Part shown: one piece after another, positions 55,031 through 63,837 of the stretch
Layout of the letters: each line of letters starts with the position of its first letter
Position numbering within the stretch: the first letter of the stretch is position 1
NCBI RefSeq assembly: GCF_000160835.1
Contig: NZ_GG700733.1
Coordinates: forward strand, 452,920-516,919
Direction of reading: 5' to 3'
Source: Limosilactobacillus antri DSM 16041
Lineage (GTDB): Bacteria; Bacillota; Bacilli; Lactobacillales; Lactobacillaceae
Length of the DNA: 64,000 bases
Notes under the pieces: model-generated
What the model saw: only the letters and a program-made list of their open reading frames with translations
Told to the model about the DNA's origin: nothing
Databases searched by the model: none
Translations under genes and position numbers: made by a program

Positions 55031-55966
55031 ATGATTAAACATCGCCACAAGGTTCTCCTGGTCGGTGATGGTGCGGTCGGTTCGTCGTTTGCGTACTCAC
55101 TGCTGCAAACGACGCAGGAAGTTGATGAACTGGTAATTGTCGACCTTAACAAGGAAAAGGCAACCGGGGACGCGATGGACCTGCAAGACATTACACCGTT
55201 AGAGTCACCAACGATTATCCGTGCCGGTGAATACGCGGACGCCAGTGACGCGGACGTGGCCGTGATTACCGCCGGGGTTCCCCGTAAGCCGGGCGAAACC
55301 CGTTTGGACCTGGTCAACAAGAACGCCAAGATTTTATCAACGATCGTTAAGCCAATCGTCGACAGTGGTTTCCACGGGATCTTCGTGGTTTCCAGCAACC
55401 CGGTTGATATTTTGACGACGCTGACCCAGCGGATTTCCGGTTTCCCGAAGGAGCGGGTCATCGGGACGGGGACGTCACTGGATAGTGCCCGCCTGAACGT
55501 GATCCTGGCAGAAAAGCTGGATGTTCCGGTCAGCGAGATTGATGCTCACATCATGGGCGAACATGGGGATACGTCCTTTGCGGCCTTTGATGAAGCAACG
55601 GTTAACGGGCAGCCGCTGAAGGAAGTTGCCGACTTCTCAGCAACTAACTATGCCGGGATTGAGGAAATGGTTAAGGAACGGGGCGGTAAGATTATTGCCC
55701 GCAAGGGAGCAACCTTCTACGGGGTTGCCAAGTGCCTGGCTTACATCGTCAAGGCGATCTTGGAAAATCGTAACGTCACCCTGCCAATTTCCGCACCCTT
55801 AAATGGTGAATACGGTGTTTCTGACTTGTACCTGGGGGTCCCAGCGGTGATTAACACCAGTGGGATCGTCAAGGTTATCGAACATGACCTGTCTGCAGAA
55901 GAGAGTAAGAAGATGGCGCACTCAGCTGCCAAGATGAAGGAAGTTCTTGACGGCGTGGAGCTGTAA
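55031..55966 (+). CDS. mdh: malate dehydrogenase of the LDH/MDH family
   Basis: A 311-residue NAD-dependent dehydrogenase that looks overall like L-lactate dehydrogenase (LVGDGAVGSSFAY, SARLNVILAEKL, catalytic His in MGEHGDTSF). The substrate-specificity loop reads AGVPRKPGETRLD: the position that is Gln in lactate dehydrogenases is Arg, the malate-type residue that binds the second carboxylate. Its place between fumarate reductase and a dicarboxylate antiporter supports oxaloacetate to malate reduction. Confidence 0.8.
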   Translation: MIKHRHKVLLVGDGAVGSSFAYSLLQTTQEVDELVIVDLNKEKATGDAMDLQDITPLESPTIIRAGEYADASDADVAVITAGVPRKPGETRLDLVNKNAKILSTIVKPIVDSGFHGIFVVSSNPVDILTTLTQRISGFPKERVIGTGTSLDSARLNVILAEKLDVPVSEIDAHIMGEHGDTSFAAFDEATVNGQPLKEVADFSATNYAGIEEMVKERGGKIIARKGATFYGVAKCLAYIVKAILENRNVTLPISAPLNGEYGVSDLYLGVPAVINTSGIVKVIEHDLSAEESKKMAHSAAKMKEVLDGVEL

Positions 55967-56005
55967 ATTAGAGGAAATATTTAATAGTTAAAGAGGAATT
56001 GAAAG

Positions 56006-57427
56006 ATGGAATTATCAAAGTTTAAAACTAAGGCCTGGGCCTGGACACTCGCCATTGGTTTAATCCTGTGGTTCTGTGGTCCAATTCGGCCAGATGGCGT
56101 TTCGTTAGCTGCTTGGCATATGTTTGCCATTTTTGTTGCCACAATCGTCGGCTGTATCACTCAGCCGCTACCAATCGCCGGAACGACCCTGGTTGGGTTT
56201 ACGGTGATGGTGTTGGTCGGTCTTGCACCGATGAAGGGGGCCTTGACCGCCTTCAGCAATTCGTCTGCTTGGCTGATTGCAATGGCCTTCATGCTTTCCC
56301 GGGGCTTTATCAAGACTGGCCTGGGTCGGCGGATTGCCCTGGTGTTCGTACGGAGTTTCGGTCACCGGAGCCTCGGCTTGGCCTACTCAATCATGGGAAT
56401 TGACCTGGTAACTTCACCAGCCATCCCATCCAACACTGCCCGTGCCGGTGGGGTTGTTTACCCAATCGTAAAGTCACTGGCGGAAACTTACGGGTCTGAC
56501 CCAAAGAAGGGAACCCGGAAGAAGATCGGTTCATTCCTGGTTTTCTCTGAATTCCACAGTAACCTGATTACTTCCGCAACCTTCATGACGGCCATGGCAC
56601 CAAACCTGGTTATCGTGGCCTTAGCGAAGACCTTGCACATTAACATTACCTGGTTGGGCTGGTTTGTGGCCGGGGTTGTTCCAAGTATTATTTGTTTGAT
56701 CGCTACGCCATACATCATCTACAAGATGTACCCGCCGGAGGTAAAGGAAACGCCGAACGCCAAGCAATGGGCCAACGACGAGCTGGGCAAGATGGGGAAG
56801 ATGAAGATTTCTGAAAAGCTGATGGGCTTAATCTTCATCCTGACCCTGGTTCTCTGGATGCTGACCAGCTTTATTCCGGCAATTGACGCGACCTTTGTGG
56901 CCTTCTTGGCAATTTCCCTGTTACTGGTAACCGGGGTTCTTGATACCAAAGATGTTCTGCACGAAACTGGTGCTTGGAACGTATTGATTTGGCTGTCCGT
57001 CCTGGTTTACATGGCCGGTCAGCTGGCCAAGCTCGGCTTTATCAAGTGGTTCTCTAGTTCCATCGGTTCAGCCCTTCACGGCATTAGCTGGGTTTGGGTC
57101 CTGGCAGTCTTAATGATCGTCTACTTCTACGCGCACTACTTCTTTGCTAGTGCCACTGCCCACGTTACTGCGATGTACGCAGCCTTCGTATCCGTTGCGG
57201 TTGCCGCCGGTGCTCCTGCAATGTTAACGGCAATGCTGTTGGCCTTCACTTCCGCATTCATGAGTTCTACTACTCACTATGCTAACGGGCCAGCCTCCGT
57301 GCTGTCATCTTCAGGCTACGTTACCCAGTCCGAATGGTGGAAGATGAACTTCGTCATGGGGATTTTCTACCTCTTGGTATACGGAATTATCGGCACCCTG
57401 TGGATGAAGGTTATTGGCCTCTGGTAA
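56006..57427 (+). CDS. DASS-family citrate/dicarboxylate:succinate antiporter (CitT-like)
   Basis: A 473-residue membrane protein with about twelve segments of the divalent anion:sodium symporter family, in the CitT/TtdT/YbhI branch. Family marks: AFSNSSAWLIAMAFMLSRGFIKTGLG, IPSNTARAGGVVYPI (the SNT substrate motif) and the second repeat SSTTHYANGPASV. These proteins exchange citrate, tartrate or malate for succinate. Last gene of the fumC operon, and next to the citrate lyase cluster, so citrate-in/succinate-out exchange is likely. Confidence 0.85.
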   Translation: MELSKFKTKAWAWTLAIGLILWFCGPIRPDGVSLAAWHMFAIFVATIVGCITQPLPIAGTTLVGFTVMVLVGLAPMKGALTAFSNSSAWLIAMAFMLSRGFIKTGLGRRIALVFVRSFGHRSLGLAYSIMGIDLVTSPAIPSNTARAGGVVYPIVKSLAETYGSDPKKGTRKKIGSFLVFSEFHSNLITSATFMTAMAPNLVIVALAKTLHINITWLGWFVAGVVPSIICLIATPYIIYKMYPPEVKETPNAKQWANDELGKMGKMKISEKLMGLIFILTLVLWMLTSFIPAIDATFVAFLAISLLLVTGVLDTKDVLHETGAWNVLIWLSVLVYMAGQLAKLGFIKWFSSSIGSALHGISWVWVLAVLMIVYFYAHYFFASATAHVTAMYAAFVSVAVAAGAPAMLTAMLLAFTSAFMSSTTHYANGPASVLSSSGYVTQSEWWKMNFVMGIFYLLVYGIIGTLWMKVIGLW

Positions 57428-57508
57428 TAAGTTAATTGAATAGTTTGCTACTGAAAGAGTTGGATTGGTAAGTTGCCTTTTTGAATCATTCACTAGTAAT
57501 CAAAAAAA

Positions 57509-57687
57509 GAGGCTGGGAGAGAACTTTGTTTTCTCACCAGCCTCATGTTAGTTCTTAACTATTACAAAGATAACGTGGAAAATAACCACAAGGCTAGTGT
57601 CTAACTACGAACGCTAGCCGGCCCGTGCCGTGCCAACTATCGTTCTAGGTTAGCCATACGCCTTGTCGAGGAGGTTATTTCCCACTC
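57509..57687 (-). repeat. 180-bp structured repeat, copy 3
   Basis: Third copy, on the minus strand 12 bases behind the CitI stop. It keeps both structures, and here the hairpin GAGGCTGGTGAGAAA.../CTCTCCCAGCCTC is followed by seven T (57508-57502), making a full intrinsic terminator. The loop base at 57629 region differs (CCGTGCCGT instead of CCGTACCGT). Confidence 0.85.
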
Positions 57688-57698
57688 CTTTTTAAATC

Positions 57699-58646
57699 CT
57701 AAATTCCTAAGGCATCGGTAATTCGCAGGGCGACCGACTCGGTCAGAATCATGTCGGTGAAGAGCTTCCCCTCCAAAGCACCACGCGCCGCTTGAAACTT
57801 TGACTTCCGCTGGACGATGGCGAGCCGCCGGGGAACCTGTATGATCTGGTCGAGGGGGATGGAGAGGGTCTTGTCGTTTTCCGGGGACACTAGGAACCGG
57901 CCGTGCAGGTCGTAGGGCCGGCCAAACGCCATCCCGGCAATCTTTCCCAGGTCAACCCCGGGGAAGATCCGGGCGGTATTTTCCTGCCAGGCCGGGATGC
58001 TGTTGATCGACTGACGGGTGCCAAGCCCGCAGATAATGATGTCCATCCGGCTGGCGGCCGCAAACGCTGCGGTAAAGGCTGGCTCGTGGTAGAGGGCGGT
58101 CCGGGCCTGGTCATTGATAACGTAGAGGGGTCCCGGAATTGTCTGGTAGGGAACGTCGTACTTCGCCGCGGCCTTTTGAACCATCCGCATCGAAGCGGCC
58201 GAGGAGTGGTAGCGCATATTTTCGCCCATAAACTGGGTAAAGGTCAGCTGACTGGCGGTCTGCTTGTTGAAGTGGTCAAGCATCGTGTAGATGGTTTCAC
58301 CCCAGGTCAGCCCGACTGTATGGCAGTTCCTAATCAATGACTGAACCTGGTTGGCCGCAAAGGTCGCGATGATTTGGTCGCGGTCCTGGGGGTTGGTTGG
58401 GTCCTTGATCACAATGAGGTTTTTGATTTTGAAATGCTGCTGGAGGATGCGCTCCAGTTTGGCGTTCCGATCAAAGTTCGTGTGGATATTAATGCTGACG
58501 ATTCCCGAAGCCAGTGCTTCGTCAAGGTATTTCATGATGAGGTAGCGGCTGAGCTGGTACTTTTTCGAGATGTCACTGATGGCCATCTTGCTCAGGTAGT
58601 AGTCCTGTGCGAGGCTGGCCAGGAGCTGACGATGTGCTGCATCCAT
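57699..58646 (-). CDS. citI: SorC-family regulator of citrate genes
   Basis: A 315-residue regulator: N-terminal helix-turn-helix (YYLSKMAISDISKKYQLSRYLIMKYLDEAL) and a SorC/DeoR sugar-phosphate-isomerase-like effector domain (VGLTWGETIYTML, IICGLGTRQSINSIPAW). It diverges from the malic enzyme-citrate lyase operon, the position of CitI in Weissella and relatives, where it activates on citrate. AGGTGA precedes the ATG. Repeat copy 3 follows it. Confidence 0.85.
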   Translation of the reverse strand: MDAAHRQLLASLAQDYYLSKMAISDISKKYQLSRYLIMKYLDEALASGIVSINIHTNFDRNAKLERILQQHFKIKNLIVIKDPTNPQDRDQIIATFAANQVQSLIRNCHTVGLTWGETIYTMLDHFNKQTASQLTFTQFMGENMRYHSSAASMRMVQKAAAKYDVPYQTIPGPLYVINDQARTALYHEPAFTAAFAAASRMDIIICGLGTRQSINSIPAWQENTARIFPGVDLGKIAGMAFGRPYDLHGRFLVSPENDKTLSIPLDQIIQVPRRLAIVQRKSKFQAARGALEGKLFTDMILTESVALRITDALGI

Positions 58647-58717
58647 GGATTATTCACCTGCTTTGTTAAAAGTTTGCTACTGTTGATTATAGCATTTAAT
58701 TTCACCCAGACTTTTTT

Positions 58718-58772
58718 GAAATGTTTTAAAATTTCCGCTTATATTTACAACATTTAAAAAAGATAGTACACT
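58718..58772 (+). promoter_or_regulatory. citrate operon promoter and AT-rich operator
   Basis: TTTACA (58744-58749), 17 bases, TACACT (58767-58772). Upstream, GAAAT...ATTTC arms (58718-58735) enclose an A/T centre, a plausible CitI site. A palindrome CTAGGCCTAG lies at the expected start point. Confidence 0.5.
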
Positions 58773-58799
58773 AGGCCTAGTGATTGGAGGATGCTAATA

Positions 58800-59951
58800 A
58801 TGAAAGACGAAGAAGTATTATCACTTCACGCGAAACACCGCGGGGTGCTTGCCATCTCACCAGAATTCGCGGTACACAATAAGCAGGAACTCGGGGAAGC
58901 ATACACGCCGGGCGTGGCGATTATTTCAAAGCTGATTGAACGCTACCCGGAATTAAAGGATAAGTACACGCTGAGCGGTAAGCTGGTGGCGTTAGTTACC
59001 GACGGTTCCGCGGTGCTGGGCTTGGGCAATATCGGGCCGGCCGGGGGCTTGCCAATCGTCGAGGGCAAGGCACTTCTGTATAAAGACCTCTCTGGGGTCA
59101 ACGCCCTGCCGCTGACAATTGCGCAGGTTTCACCGGACGAAGTCGTTAATACTTTGAAGAATATGCAGGCGTCCTTCGCCGGCTTCCACCTTGAGGACAT
59201 TGCCGCCCCGCGCTGCTTTGAAATCGAGGAAAAACTATCCCAACTGGTCGACATCCCCGTTTATCACGATGACCAGGAGGGGACGGCCATTGTCGTTCTG
59301 GCGGGCCTGATCAACGCCGCTAAAGTGGTGGGCAAGGGGCTGGCCAGCTTGAAGGTCGTCATCAACGGGGTCGGTGCTTCGGGTGTTGCGACCGCCCGCC
59401 TGCTCTTCGCGGCTGGGATTAAAAACATCAGCTTTGTTGACATTCACGGTCCGGTCCACGCGGACAGCACGGAATATAACCACTACCAGACGGACCTGGT
59501 CAAGCAGAGCAGCGACCAGACCCGCTACGCGAACCTGGACGAGGCTGTCCGGGGTCGCGACGTCTTCATCGGCCTATCCGACGCCGACGTTCTGAGTGCC
59601 GACCAGGTTCAGCAGATGGCAGATAACCCGATTATCTTTGCCTTGGCCAACCCAAAGCCGGAAATTGACCCGGCCGTGGCCCATGAGGCGGGGGTTCAGG
59701 TGATGGCAACCGGTTCGAGCCAGTACCCGAACCAGGTTAACAACATCCTAGTCTTCCCGGGCCTCTACAAGGGCCTGCTGGCAACCGACCTGAACAAGGT
59801 GGACTTTGGCCTGGAGAAGGCGGTTGCCCAGGGAATTGCCAAGCTAGTGCCTGAACCGACGGCTGATCGCTTCGTCCCGGGGGTCTTTGATGACGGGGTA
59901 GTTGACGCGGTTGCGCAGGCAGTTAAAGATTATGCCGCCAATAAGCAGTAA
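58800..59951 (+). CDS. NAD-type malic enzyme / oxaloacetate decarboxylase
   Basis: A 383-residue short malic enzyme like MaeE or CitM. Motifs: the catalytic Tyr in EAYTPGVA, GNIGPAGGLPIVEGKALLYK (Lys), metal ligands in DIPVYHDDQEGTAIV and the nucleotide loop GVGASGVATARL. In citrate clusters of lactic acid bacteria this protein decarboxylates oxaloacetate to pyruvate. The ATG at 58800 has GGAGG nine bases before it; an earlier ATG abuts that site. First gene of the citrate operon. Confidence 0.9.
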   Translation: MKDEEVLSLHAKHRGVLAISPEFAVHNKQELGEAYTPGVAIISKLIERYPELKDKYTLSGKLVALVTDGSAVLGLGNIGPAGGLPIVEGKALLYKDLSGVNALPLTIAQVSPDEVVNTLKNMQASFAGFHLEDIAAPRCFEIEEKLSQLVDIPVYHDDQEGTAIVVLAGLINAAKVVGKGLASLKVVINGVGASGVATARLLFAAGIKNISFVDIHGPVHADSTEYNHYQTDLVKQSSDQTRYANLDEAVRGRDVFIGLSDADVLSADQVQQMADNPIIFALANPKPEIDPAVAHEAGVQVMATGSSQYPNQVNNILVFPGLYKGLLATDLNKVDFGLEKAVAQGIAKLVPEPTADRFVPGVFDDGVVDAVAQAVKDYAANKQ

Positions 59952-59969
59952 TTAAAAAGGAGGAAGGGT

Positions 59970-61013
59970 ATGCAGGTCCGTGAAAGCAACATTCACATCA
60001 AGCGCAACTTTGCCAAGTGGCAGGCCTTTCTCAAAAAGACGGGAATTACCGAGTTTTCGCCAAAGGAAACCCAGCAGGTTGAGCGGACCTTCGTCTGGGA
60101 AGCGGACGGCGAGATCATGGCGACCGGTTCGATTGCCGGCAGGGTCTTGAAATACATCGCGGTTTGTTCCAAAGTGAAGGGTCATGGCGAAACCTTTAAT
60201 CAGCTGGTCAGCAAGCTGGTGAGCGAGGCGGCAACGATGGGTCGCTTCCACCTCTTCGTCTTTACCAAACCCCAGTACGTTCAGAGCTTCGGCTTTGTTG
60301 GCTTTCACGCCCTGGCGGTGGTTGACGACGGGGCCATCATGGAAAGCGGGACTCCGGACGTTCACGACTACATCCAGGACCTGCCCCACTTTGCCGACCA
60401 GGACGATAGTCAAATTGCTGGTATCGTGATGAATGCCAACCCCTTTACCAACGGCCACCGCTACTTGGTGGAGCAAGCCAGCAAGGAAAACGACCACGTC
60501 TACGTCTTCGTGGTCAGCCAGGAAGCCTCCCTCTTCACCGCTTCGGAACGTTACCAGCTGGTTCAAGCGGGATGTGCCGACTTGGACAACGTGACGGTGG
60601 TTCCTGGCGGGGATTACATGGTTTCCTACGCCACCTTTCCGGCCTATTTCCTTAAAGACGACCAAAACGTGGCCCACTTTCAGGCCGCTTTGGACGCCAC
60701 CCTCTTTAAGGAGCAGATTGCCGCGCCGTTAAACATCACGCGGCGCTACGTCGGCAGCGAGCCGTTCTCGCCGACAACTGATATTTATAATCAAGAGTTA
60801 ACTAGGGTTCTACCACCTGAGGTTGAGGTCAAAGTCCTGGACCGGGCCGCTAATGCCGACCAGGACGTGATTTCAGCCACGAAGGTACGAGCAGCGATTG
60901 CTAACGATGAATTAGCGGTGGTGCAAAAGTATGTCCCACAAACGACGCGCTCATTTATTCAAAATCACTGGTCTGATCTCAGAGCACGCATTAAGGAAGG
61001 AAGTTTAGAATAA
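59970..61013 (+). CDS. citC: [citrate (pro-3S)-lyase] ligase
   Basis: A 347-residue enzyme that acetylates the prosthetic group of citrate lyase with acetate and ATP, switching it on. An N-terminal GNAT-like part (about 1-130) precedes a nucleotidyltransferase domain with GIVMNANPFTNGHRYLVEQA as its HxGH-like motif and a C-terminal ISATKVRAAI segment. AAGGAGGAAGG stands before the ATG. Its stop overlaps the start of citD. Confidence 0.93.
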   Translation: MQVRESNIHIKRNFAKWQAFLKKTGITEFSPKETQQVERTFVWEADGEIMATGSIAGRVLKYIAVCSKVKGHGETFNQLVSKLVSEAATMGRFHLFVFTKPQYVQSFGFVGFHALAVVDDGAIMESGTPDVHDYIQDLPHFADQDDSQIAGIVMNANPFTNGHRYLVEQASKENDHVYVFVVSQEASLFTASERYQLVQAGCADLDNVTVVPGGDYMVSYATFPAYFLKDDQNVAHFQAALDATLFKEQIAAPLNITRRYVGSEPFSPTTDIYNQELTRVLPPEVEVKVLDRAANADQDVISATKVRAAIANDELAVVQKYVPQTTRSFIQNHWSDLRARIKEGSLE

Positions 61014-61306
61014 TGGAGATTAAGAAGACTGCACTGGCAGGAACTTTGGAATCATCCGATATCCAAATCACCCTGAGCAAGGGCGACAACGGAATTAATA
61101 TCGACCTGGATTCCTCAGTGGAGGAGCTGTACGGCGACCAAATTCGCACGGTCATCACCGAGACGCTGCACGCCTATGGAATTGACAATGCCAACGTCAA
61201 GGCCGTTGACAAGGGGGCCTTGGACTGTGTTGTGAAGGCCCGGACGATGGCGGCCGCACAACGGGCTCTGGAAACTACAGATCAACCAGACTGGGAGGTA
61301 TTTTAA
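61013..61306 (+). CDS. citD: citrate lyase acyl carrier protein (gamma subunit)
   Basis: A 97-residue acyl carrier subunit. AGTLESSDI places Ser14 where the phosphoribosyl-dephospho-CoA arm is attached. The ending KALDC-type GALDCVVKARTMAAAQRA is typical. Overlaps citC by one base. Confidence 0.94.
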   Translation: MEIKKTALAGTLESSDIQITLSKGDNGINIDLDSSVEELYGDQIRTVITETLHAYGIDNANVKAVDKGALDCVVKARTMAAAQRALETTDQPDWEVF

Positions 61307-61308
61307 TA

Positions 61309-62214
61309 ATGGAAGAACGTTTACGTCGGACCATGATGTTTGTTCCGGGGAACAACGCCGGAATGGTTAAGGATGCTGGGATTTACGGTGCGGACTCCAT
61401 TATGTTCGACCTGGAAGACTCTGTTTCCATGTCAGAAAAGGATGCTGCCCGGATGCTGGTTTACGAAGCATTGCAAACCCAGGACTACGGCGACTCCGAA
61501 TTGGTTGTCCGGGTCAACGGGCTTGACACGCCATACTTTAAGAACGATGTTTACGCCATGGTTAAGGCCGGAATCGAAGTTGTCCGCCTGCCAAAGGTTG
61601 AATCCGCTCAAATGATGCTCGACCTGGTTAAGGTGGTCGAAGAAGCGGAAAAGAAGTTTGGCCGCGAACCCGGCTCGACCCACGTCATGGCCGCCATCGA
61701 AAGCGCGAAGGGTGTTTTAAACGCCCCAGAAATCGCCGCAAGTACCGACCGGATGATTGGCCTGGCCCTGTCTGCCGAAGACTACACGACGGACATGAAG
61801 ACCCACCGGTACCCAGACGGCGCGGAACTGGAATTTGCCCGGAACATGATCCTGCACGCGGCCCGGGCTGCGGGGATTGCGGCCTTCGATACCGTCTTCA
61901 CCAACATGAATGACGTGGAAGGCTTCCAGCGGGAAACTGAGCACATCCACGAACTCGGCTTCGACGGCAAGTCCCTCGTTAACCCACGGCAAATCGACTG
62001 GGTCAACAAGGTTTACGAGCCAACCAAGAAGGAAATCGAAAACGCGCTGGACGTGGAAGCGGCGATTGAAGAAGCCCACCAGAAGGGTTCCGGTGTTATT
62101 TCCATGAACGGTCAAATGGTTGACCGTCCAGTTGTTCTGCGGGCCCAACGGGTAATCCGCTTAGCCAAGGCTTCCAACCTGATTAACGAGGAGGGTGAAT
62201 ACATTGAAAAATAG
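61309..62214 (+). CDS. citE: citrate lyase beta subunit
   Basis: A 301-residue TIM-barrel lyase cleaving citryl-ACP to acetyl-ACP and oxaloacetate. Family signs [49 protein letters not shown] and [13 protein letters not shown]. Full length. The next gene starts within its last codons. Confidence 0.94.
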   Translation: MEERLRRTMMFVPGNNAGMVKDAGIYGADSIMFDLEDSVSMSEKDAARMLVYEALQTQDYGDSELVVRVNGLDTPYFKNDVYAMVKAGIEVVRLPKVESAQMMLDLVKVVEEAEKKFGREPGSTHVMAAIESAKGVLNAPEIAASTDRMIGLALSAEDYTTDMKTHRYPDGAELEFARNMILHAARAAGIAAFDTVFTNMNDVEGFQRETEHIHELGFDGKSLVNPRQIDWVNKVYEPTKKEIENALDVEAAIEEAHQKGSGVISMNGQMVDRPVVLRAQRVIRLAKASNLINEEGEYIEK

Positions 62215-63742
62215 TGTCGGTCGTGAAATCTCAGACGAAATCTTAAATTCAACTAACTACAAACCATTTGAAAGCACTGAAATCGGCCACCCAACGGTTC
62301 ACTACACGGGCCACGACGTCCGCGTCACCAAGGGGGATGACAAGCTGGTCGACTCCTTAGACCAGGTCATCAAGGACAACCTGAAGGACGGGATGACGAT
62401 TTCATTCCACCACCACTTCCGGAACGGGGACTACGTCTTTAACATGGTGATGGACAAGATCATCAAGATGGGCTACAAGGACCTGACCCTGGCTCCATCT
62501 TCTTTGACCGGGGTAATGAACGACAAGGTGGTTGAAGCCATTAAGGCCGGCACCATCACTAATATTACCAGCTCCGGGATGCGGGGCAGCCTTGGTGAAG
62601 CCGTTTCCCACGGTCTCTTGAAGAACCCGGTCATCTTCCGTTCCCACGGTAACCGTGCGCGGTCCATCGAAAACGGCAACATCAAAATTGACGTGGCCTT
62701 CCTGGGTGTTCCGAACTCTGACCGGATGGGGAACGCCAACGGGATGAACGGCGAATCCGCCCTTGGTTCCCTGGGTTACGCCCTCGTGGACGCCCAGTAC
62801 GCCAACAAGGTGGTTCTCCTGACCGATACCATCGCCGACTACCCGAACACGCCTGCTTCAATTAAACAGACCCAGGTCGACTACGTCGTGAAGGTTGACA
62901 AGGTCGGAGATCCAGACCGGATCGGCAGCGGGGCGACCCGTTTTACTAAGGACCCGAAGGAATTGAAGATTGCCAAGATGGTTAACGACGTGATCGTTAA
63001 CTCACCTTACTTCAAGAACGGCTTCTCCTTCCAGACTGGTACTGGTGGTGCTTCACTGGCCGTTACCCGTTACCTGCGTCAATCTATGCTGGACAACGAC
63101 GTTACGGCTGCCTTCACTTGCGGGGGGACGACTTCACCAATCGTCAAGCTGCTTGAAGAAGGTCTGGTTAAGCGGGTTATGGACGTGCAAGACTTTGACA
63201 AAGGGGCTGCTTCCAGCATGAAGTCTAACCCTGGCCAAATCGAAATTGACGGTTCCTGGTACGCCGACCCTGACAACAAGGGTGCCATGGTTGACCAACT
63301 GGACGTTGCCATCCTGTCTGCCCTGGAAATCGACACCAAGTTCAACGTTAACGTGCTGACTGGTTCCAACGGGGTTATCCGGGGTGCCGTTGGTGGCCAC
63401 CAGGACGCTGGGACTGCCAAGATGACGATCATCTCCGCTCCGCTGACTCGGGGCCGGATTGCTACCGTTGTTCCTGCCGTTAACTCCATCACTACGCCGG
63501 GTTCATCCATTGACGTCCTGGTTACTGAAGTCGGAGTGGCCGTTAACCCGGCACGGAAGGACCTAATTGAAGCCTTCAAGAAGGCACCAAGCATTCCGCT
63601 GGTTTCAATCGACGAACTGCAAAAGCGGGCCGAAGGGATCGTTGGCAAGCCAAAGCCAATCGAATACACCGACCGGACCGTCGCCCTGGTTGAATACCGA
63701 GATGGGACTTTGATTGACGAAGTAAAGCAGATTAAAGACTAA
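62204..63742 (+). CDS. citF: citrate lyase alpha subunit (citrate-ACP transferase)
   Basis: A 512-residue CoA-transferase-type subunit that swaps acetyl for citryl on the carrier protein. Signs: [42 protein letters not shown] and [19 protein letters not shown] take TTG at 62204, eight bases from GAGGAGGG, as start, giving [12 protein letters not shown]; a GTG at 62195 is inside the ribosome-binding site. Overlaps citE by 11 bases. Confidence 0.93.
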   Translation: MKNSVGREISDEILNSTNYKPFESTEIGHPTVHYTGHDVRVTKGDDKLVDSLDQVIKDNLKDGMTISFHHHFRNGDYVFNMVMDKIIKMGYKDLTLAPSSLTGVMNDKVVEAIKAGTITNITSSGMRGSLGEAVSHGLLKNPVIFRSHGNRARSIENGNIKIDVAFLGVPNSDRMGNANGMNGESALGSLGYALVDAQYANKVVLLTDTIADYPNTPASIKQTQVDYVVKVDKVGDPDRIGSGATRFTKDPKELKIAKMVNDVIVNSPYFKNGFSFQTGTGGASLAVTRYLRQSMLDNDVTAAFTCGGTTSPIVKLLEEGLVKRVMDVQDFDKGAASSMKSNPGQIEIDGSWYADPDNKGAMVDQLDVAILSALEIDTKFNVNVLTGSNGVIRGAVGGHQDAGTAKMTIISAPLTRGRIATVVPAVNSITTPGSSIDVLVTEVGVAVNPARKDLIEAFKKAPSIPLVSIDELQKRAEGIVGKPKPIEYTDRTVALVEYRDGTLIDEVKQIKD

Positions 63743-63837
63743 TTTTAAGAATTGATAAAACGGGTGCGGTTACATGGAATCCCACCCGTTTTATAATACA
63801 TATGAGCAAACGCGGACAAACGTGAAAGGAGCCTACA

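Noticed and set aside
55031..55966. Plain L-lactate dehydrogenase
   Set aside because: Arg in the specificity loop and the pathway context indicate malate dehydrogenase.
22092..57687. CRISPR or tandem repeat array
   Set aside because: The three copies are about 14 and 21 kb apart and are long, not spaced repeats.
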